From positions 1,798,001 through 1,862,000 of the forward strand of contig NZ_CP011494.1 in the NCBI RefSeq assembly GCF_001043175.1: 64,000 nt of DNA. Direction: 5' to 3'. The position numbers and the translations under genes are program-made. Within the stretch, counting starts at the first letter, position 1. The number at the start of each line of letters is the position of its first letter. Source of the DNA: Marinobacter psychrophilus. GTDB taxonomy: Bacteria; Pseudomonadota; Gammaproteobacteria; Pseudomonadales; Oleiphilaceae. Below are positions 60,832 through 64,000 of this stretch, in pieces. The notes beneath the pieces are model-generated. The model was not told the origin of the DNA. It worked only from the letters and a program-made list of their open reading frames with translations, and did not search any database.

Positions 60832-61431
60832 ATGAGCGTATCAAAGTTCGTAGTCGCAGCATTAGCCGTGTCGGTTTCAGCAGTAGCTCTTGGGGCTGGC
60901 GCTCACGGAGACGGGCACGGGCATGGTCAAGGTGCAAAGAGCGGTGAACCGGGTAAAGCCTCGGACGCTGGGCGTAGCTTTACTGTGCAGATGTACGATA
61001 ACTATTACGAACCTGAATCTATCGAGGTTAAGCCAGGGGAGACGGTGCGCTTTGTCGTTGAAAACAAAGGCAGCCTGGTGCACGAATTCAATATTGGTAC
61101 GCCTGCCATGCATGAATCCCATCAGAAAGAAATGATGATGATGGTCGAGCACGGGGCTATTCAGGGTGGCAAGCTGAATCGCGACATGATGGAAATGGAC
61201 ATGGGAAATGGCATGTCCATGAAACATGACGACCCCAACAGCGTGCTGTTAGAGCCGGGCGAGAGCCAAGAGGTTGTTTGGAAATTCTCGGAAAAGAGCG
61301 GCATTGAATTTGCCTGCAACGTTCCGGGGCACTATCAGGCTGGTATGTATGGCGAAGTGAACTTTAACTCCGGCGACTCTCGCGTTCGCTCACTCGCTGA
61401 CGCATCGAAATCTTTGAATCCTGCAAAATAA
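60832..61431 (+). CDS. CopI-like periplasmic cupredoxin
   Basis: A 199-residue secreted copper protein. The signal peptide MSVSKFVVAALAVSVSAVALG is followed by a His/Gly-rich stretch (HGDGHGHGQG). The cupredoxin fold (about 40-185) has FTVQMYDNYYEPESIEVKPGETVRFVVENKGSLVHEFNIG, a Met/His-rich insertion (EMMMMVEHG, DMMEMDMGNGMSMKHDD), and the copper site with VHEFN histidine and the FACNVPGHYQAGMYG Cys-His-Met loop. This matches CopI-type proteins for copper tolerance in the periplasm. AGGAGAAAG precedes ATG 60832. It begins the copA-tolC-cusB-like unit. Confidence 0.88.
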   Translation: MSVSKFVVAALAVSVSAVALGAGAHGDGHGHGQGAKSGEPGKASDAGRSFTVQMYDNYYEPESIEVKPGETVRFVVENKGSLVHEFNIGTPAMHESHQKEMMMMVEHGAIQGGKLNRDMMEMDMGNGMSMKHDDPNSVLLEPGESQEVVWKFSEKSGIEFACNVPGHYQAGMYGEVNFNSGDSRVRSLADASKSLNPAK

Positions 61432-61448
61432 TTCTGGAGTAGTTGACC

Positions 61449-62075
61449 ATGAAGGCAACCCTTCTCGCAGGCGCTTTAGGCTTGCTTCTACCGGTTATTG
61501 GCCTGGCGAGTGAATACAACCTGACGGTCGACCGGGTTCGGATCGACACCGGCGACTTTATCAAAAAGGGTAATGGCTACAATGGCGAGTCCCCCGGGCC
61601 GGTTCTTCGGTTTAAGGAAGGCGAAGAGGTCTTGATTAACGTGACCAACAACCTCAACGAAATGACATCCATTCACAGCCACTCCGGCTTTCAGGAGCCT
61701 GATGGCGCCTACGGTGCCATTGTGATTGAACCCGAAGGCCGCGAGTCGTTTCGTTTCGATCGCGATTATGTGGTTCAGTTGGCCGACAAGCACTCCCATT
61801 CTGGCGATCGCATCATGCGCAACCTCAAAATAATGCCGGATTATTACAATCGTGAGCAACAAACCGTCGGAGATTTCTTTTCGGACGCTTCTGAAAACGG
61901 TCTGGCGGCCACAGTGAAGGATCGGATGGCCTGGGGCGACATGCGCATGATGAAAGCCGGTGTTGAAGACCTCCAGGGTTTTACCGGCCTGATCAACGGC
62001 AAAGGTCCCGAGCAGAACTGGACCGGCATTTTCGAGCCCGGCGAGCGGATTCGGCTGGTAATGTCTCATGTTTGA
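61449..62075 (+). pseudogene. copA: Remnant of multicopper oxidase CopA
   Basis: A 208-residue remnant of the periplasmic copper-resistance oxidase CopA, normally near 600 residues. After a signal peptide, EYNLTVDRVRIDTGDF and SPGPVLRFKEGEEVLINVTNNLNEMTSIH are normal CopA. The sequence then jumps from SIH straight to SHSGFQEPDGAYGAIVIEPEGRE. About 40 residues are gone, including the first copper ligands (HWHG). The protein continues to EDLQGFTGLINGKGPEQNWTGIFEPGERIRL and stops with VMSHV, losing both later cupredoxin domains and the C-terminal copper ligands. No oxidase activity is possible. ATG 61449 follows GGAG. The end overlaps the TolC gene by eight bases. Confidence 0.85.
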
Positions 62076-63375
62076 ACTGCGCAATTTTTTTATTGTTTGC
62101 ATCGCTCTGCTGCTGTCTGTAACAACGGACAGGGCGCTTGCCGCTGCCGGTCCTTTAACCCTGGACGAGGCTGTGCAGCAGGCCATCGCTAATGATCCTT
62201 GGTTGATCGCGAATCAGCAGAATGAAGCCGCTATCCTGGCAAGGAGTGTGGCTGCTGAGGTTTTGCCAGATCCGAAGTTTAATGTCGGGTTAATGAACTT
62301 CCCGACAGACACCTTTAACTACGCACAAGAGCCAATGACTCAGATATCTGTTGGGGTGTCGCAAATGTTGCCAAGGGGAGACACCTTGGCTCTGAACAGT
62401 CAGAGACTGCGCTTACAGAGTCATCAAATGCCTTTGCTCCGAGAAGACAGGAAAGCCAGGGTAGGCCTGATGGTCACGCAACTCTGGCTAGACGCTTTGA
62501 AAGCCAGTCACAGCATAATGTTAATTGAAGAAAATCGAATATTATTCGAGCAGCTCTCAGACATTGTCAGCAGCGGTTATAGCAGCACCTTTGGCCAGGC
62601 CCGTCAGCTCGATTTAGTCAGGGCACAGGTGGAACTGGACCAGCTAGATGAACGCCTAATGGAAGTGCAGCAACAGCAAACACGTGCTGTACAGCAGTTA
62701 GGCGAGTGGCTTGTAGGCACGTCGTCCGATGTCTCGATGCTGCCCTCAACACCAGGCCAATCCATGCCTGAATGGCCTACACCTATGGTTCTATCGCAAG
62801 ATGATTTGACGCAACGACTCCTGCAGCACCCCAGCCTCCGCTTGATTGATCAAATGACAAAAGTGGCGCAGTCCGAAATCTATATTGCCGAGCAGCAATA
62901 TGAACCTGAATGGGGGCTCAATGTCAGTTACGGCTTCCGTGGTGACGACGCCAGAGGTACTGACCGTCCCGATTTATTGAGCTTTGGTGTCAGCGTTGAC
63001 ATGCCGATTTTCTCCAGCAAGCGTCAAGACAGCCAAGTGCAGGCAGAAACGTATGAAAAAGAGTCTATGCGCACAGAGCGACTCTTGAAACTCCGCAGTT
63101 TATTGACGAATTACCGCACCTTAGAAGCAGAGTTGCAACGCCTTGATCAACGGCGAGAACTGTATCGAGAAAAGTTACTGCCTGGACTCCAGCAAAGTGC
63201 TGAAGCGGCGATCAATGCGTACGCCGTCGATGATGGTAATTTTGCAGACGTGGTACAGGCTCGGATTGGTGAACTCAATGCCAAATTGTCGCTGTTATCT
63301 ATTGAACTTGAACATTCCAGGAAGATCGCTGAAATGCACTATTTACTAGTTGGCAATCAACGGGGGATGAAATAG
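62068..63375 (+). CDS. TolC-family outer-membrane efflux protein (CusC-like)
   Basis: A 435-residue outer-membrane channel with signal peptide (NFFIVCIALLLSVTTDRALA). The duplicated TolC repeat is visible as LTLDEAVQQAIANDPWLIA and DLTQRLLQHPSLRLIDQMTKVAQSEIYIAEQQYEPEWGLNVSYGF. Long helices (about 115-200 and 315-410) form the periplasmic barrel. It serves as the outer part of a tripartite metal efflux pump with the adaptor that starts on its stop codon. The first codons (MFELRN) may derive from the destroyed copA, since they resemble CopA's FDVR segment. Confidence 0.9.
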   Translation: MFELRNFFIVCIALLLSVTTDRALAAAGPLTLDEAVQQAIANDPWLIANQQNEAAILARSVAAEVLPDPKFNVGLMNFPTDTFNYAQEPMTQISVGVSQMLPRGDTLALNSQRLRLQSHQMPLLREDRKARVGLMVTQLWLDALKASHSIMLIEENRILFEQLSDIVSSGYSSTFGQARQLDLVRAQVELDQLDERLMEVQQQQTRAVQQLGEWLVGTSSDVSMLPSTPGQSMPEWPTPMVLSQDDLTQRLLQHPSLRLIDQMTKVAQSEIYIAEQQYEPEWGLNVSYGFRGDDARGTDRPDLLSFGVSVDMPIFSSKRQDSQVQAETYEKESMRTERLLKLRSLLTNYRTLEAELQRLDQRRELYREKLLPGLQQSAEAAINAYAVDDGNFADVVQARIGELNAKLSLLSIELEHSRKIAEMHYLLVGNQRGMK

Positions 63376-64000
63376 TGAACCTGTTTAAAAACTTTGCATT
63401 ATTACTGTCTGGCGCTCTGCTTATGCTCGCCGCTTTGTCTATTTGGCAACCAGACTTGTTCAGGCACGTAACAGATATGCAAGCGACATCAGCCACGAAT
63501 GATGCCGACAAACCTTTGTACTGGGTCGCTCCTATGGACCCAAACTACCGCCGTGATGCGGCAGGCAAATCGCCCATGGGCATGGACTTGGTCCCCGTCT
63601 TTGCGAAGGGTAAAAATGGCGACGAGGATAGCCCGGGCACAATCGAAATATCGCCAGAGGTCGTTAACAGTCTGGGTGTCAGAACTGGCAAGGTTGTTCT
63701 GGATCACCTTCAGCCAGAGATAAGAACGGTTGGATACCTGCAATATAACCAAGACAGCATTGTTCATATTCATCCCCGCGTAGAAGGCTGGGTGGAAAAT
63801 AGCTTCGTTAACACTGTAGGTGCGCCAGTTGAGCAAGGTCAGCGTTTGTATACTCTGTACTCGCCCGCATTGGTTAACGCACAGGAAGAGCTGCTGTTTG
63901 GTTTAAAGCGTGATGATCAGCGTTTGATTCAAGCGGCAGAACAACGTCTGCTTGCTCTTCAAATAAGCGATGCGGTTATCCGTCAACTTAAAAGAGACCG
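63375..64000 (+). CDS. RND efflux periplasmic adaptor, CusB-like (cut by window edge)
   Basis: The frame opens with GTG 63375, overlapping the TolC stop (TAGTG), and stays open to the window end, about 208 residues. It starts with a membrane-anchor or signal helix (LFKNFALLLSGALLMLAALSIW). A heavy-metal-binding domain follows (YWVAPMDPNYRRDAAGKSPMGMDLVPVF). Then comes the membrane-fusion barrel (GVRTGKVVLDHLQPEIRTVGYLQYN) and the start of the helical hairpin (YTLYSPALVNAQEELLFGL). This fits CusB/SilB adaptors for Cu/Ag export. The pump gene (CusA-like) is expected beyond the window. Confidence 0.9.
   Translation, partial: MNLFKNFALLLSGALLMLAALSIWQPDLFRHVTDMQATSATNDADKPLYWVAPMDPNYRRDAAGKSPMGMDLVPVFAKGKNGDEDSPGTIEISPEVVNSLGVRTGKVVLDHLQPEIRTVGYLQYNQDSIVHIHPRVEGWVENSFVNTVGAPVEQGQRLYTLYSPALVNAQEELLFGLKRDDQRLIQAAEQRLLALQISDAVIRQLKRD

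Overview
The window looks like a chromosomal segment of a marine gammaproteobacterium related to Marinobacter and Pseudomonas. This is inferred from protein resemblance and from Pseudomonas-type gene neighbourhoods (fadB-fadA-topA, trpS-scpA-scpB-rluB, smc-zipA-ligA). No database search was possible, so the genus is a best guess.

Layout. 0-7.3 kb: the end of a DUF924 gene, a GAF/PAS/GGDEF/EAL signalling protein, and a DNA-damage block. In that block yebG is divergent from an Mre11/Rad50-like nuclease-ATPase pair, with a near-perfect LexA box between them. 7.4-19.8 kb: tRNA-Gly, a MOSC protein, uup, a UspA protein, fadBA, topA, a beta-hydroxyacid dehydrogenase and gltA. 19.8-31.7 kb: a TCA-cycle block, with gltA divergent from sdhCDAB-sucAB-lpd-sucCD. 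Together these encode citrate synthase, succinate dehydrogenase, the 2-oxoglutarate dehydrogenase complex and succinyl-CoA synthetase. sucC carries a one-base frameshift in an A-run. 31.8-43.7 kb: trpS (with an iron-sulfur type cysteine motif), the condensin genes scpA, scpB and smc, rluB, a diguanylate cyclase, zipA and ligA. 43.7-46.7 kb: a CBS-domain protein, a MnmC with a collapsed methyltransferase half, and a periplasmic cyclophilin. 46.7-50.4 kb: flgN, flgM and flgA, divergent from cheV and cheR, with a sigma-28 promoter in front of flgM.

50.4-64 kb is more accessory: an MFS transporter, a lipocalin, a double cupin, an isochorismatase-like hydrolase, tRNA-Ser and a decayed LysR gene. 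Next comes a probable phosphate-starvation cluster (choice-of-anchor I lipoprotein, DUF2057 protein, porin) with two Pho-box-like sites and a candidate small RNA. The window ends in a copper/metal cluster: a PhoP/PhoQ-like two-component system, a CopI-like cupredoxin, a wrecked copA, a TolC-type channel and the start of a CusB-like adaptor.

The most unusual signals are: the shared LexA box; 15-bp-period tandem arrays at three places, one of them an in-frame insertion in ligA; the half-dead MnmC; the deleted copA inside an otherwise intact efflux operon; the Pho-linked RNA candidate; 11-bp-phased CTGAA repeats in front of the two-component system; and two single-A-type frame problems (sucC and the cyclophilin) that may be sequencing errors.
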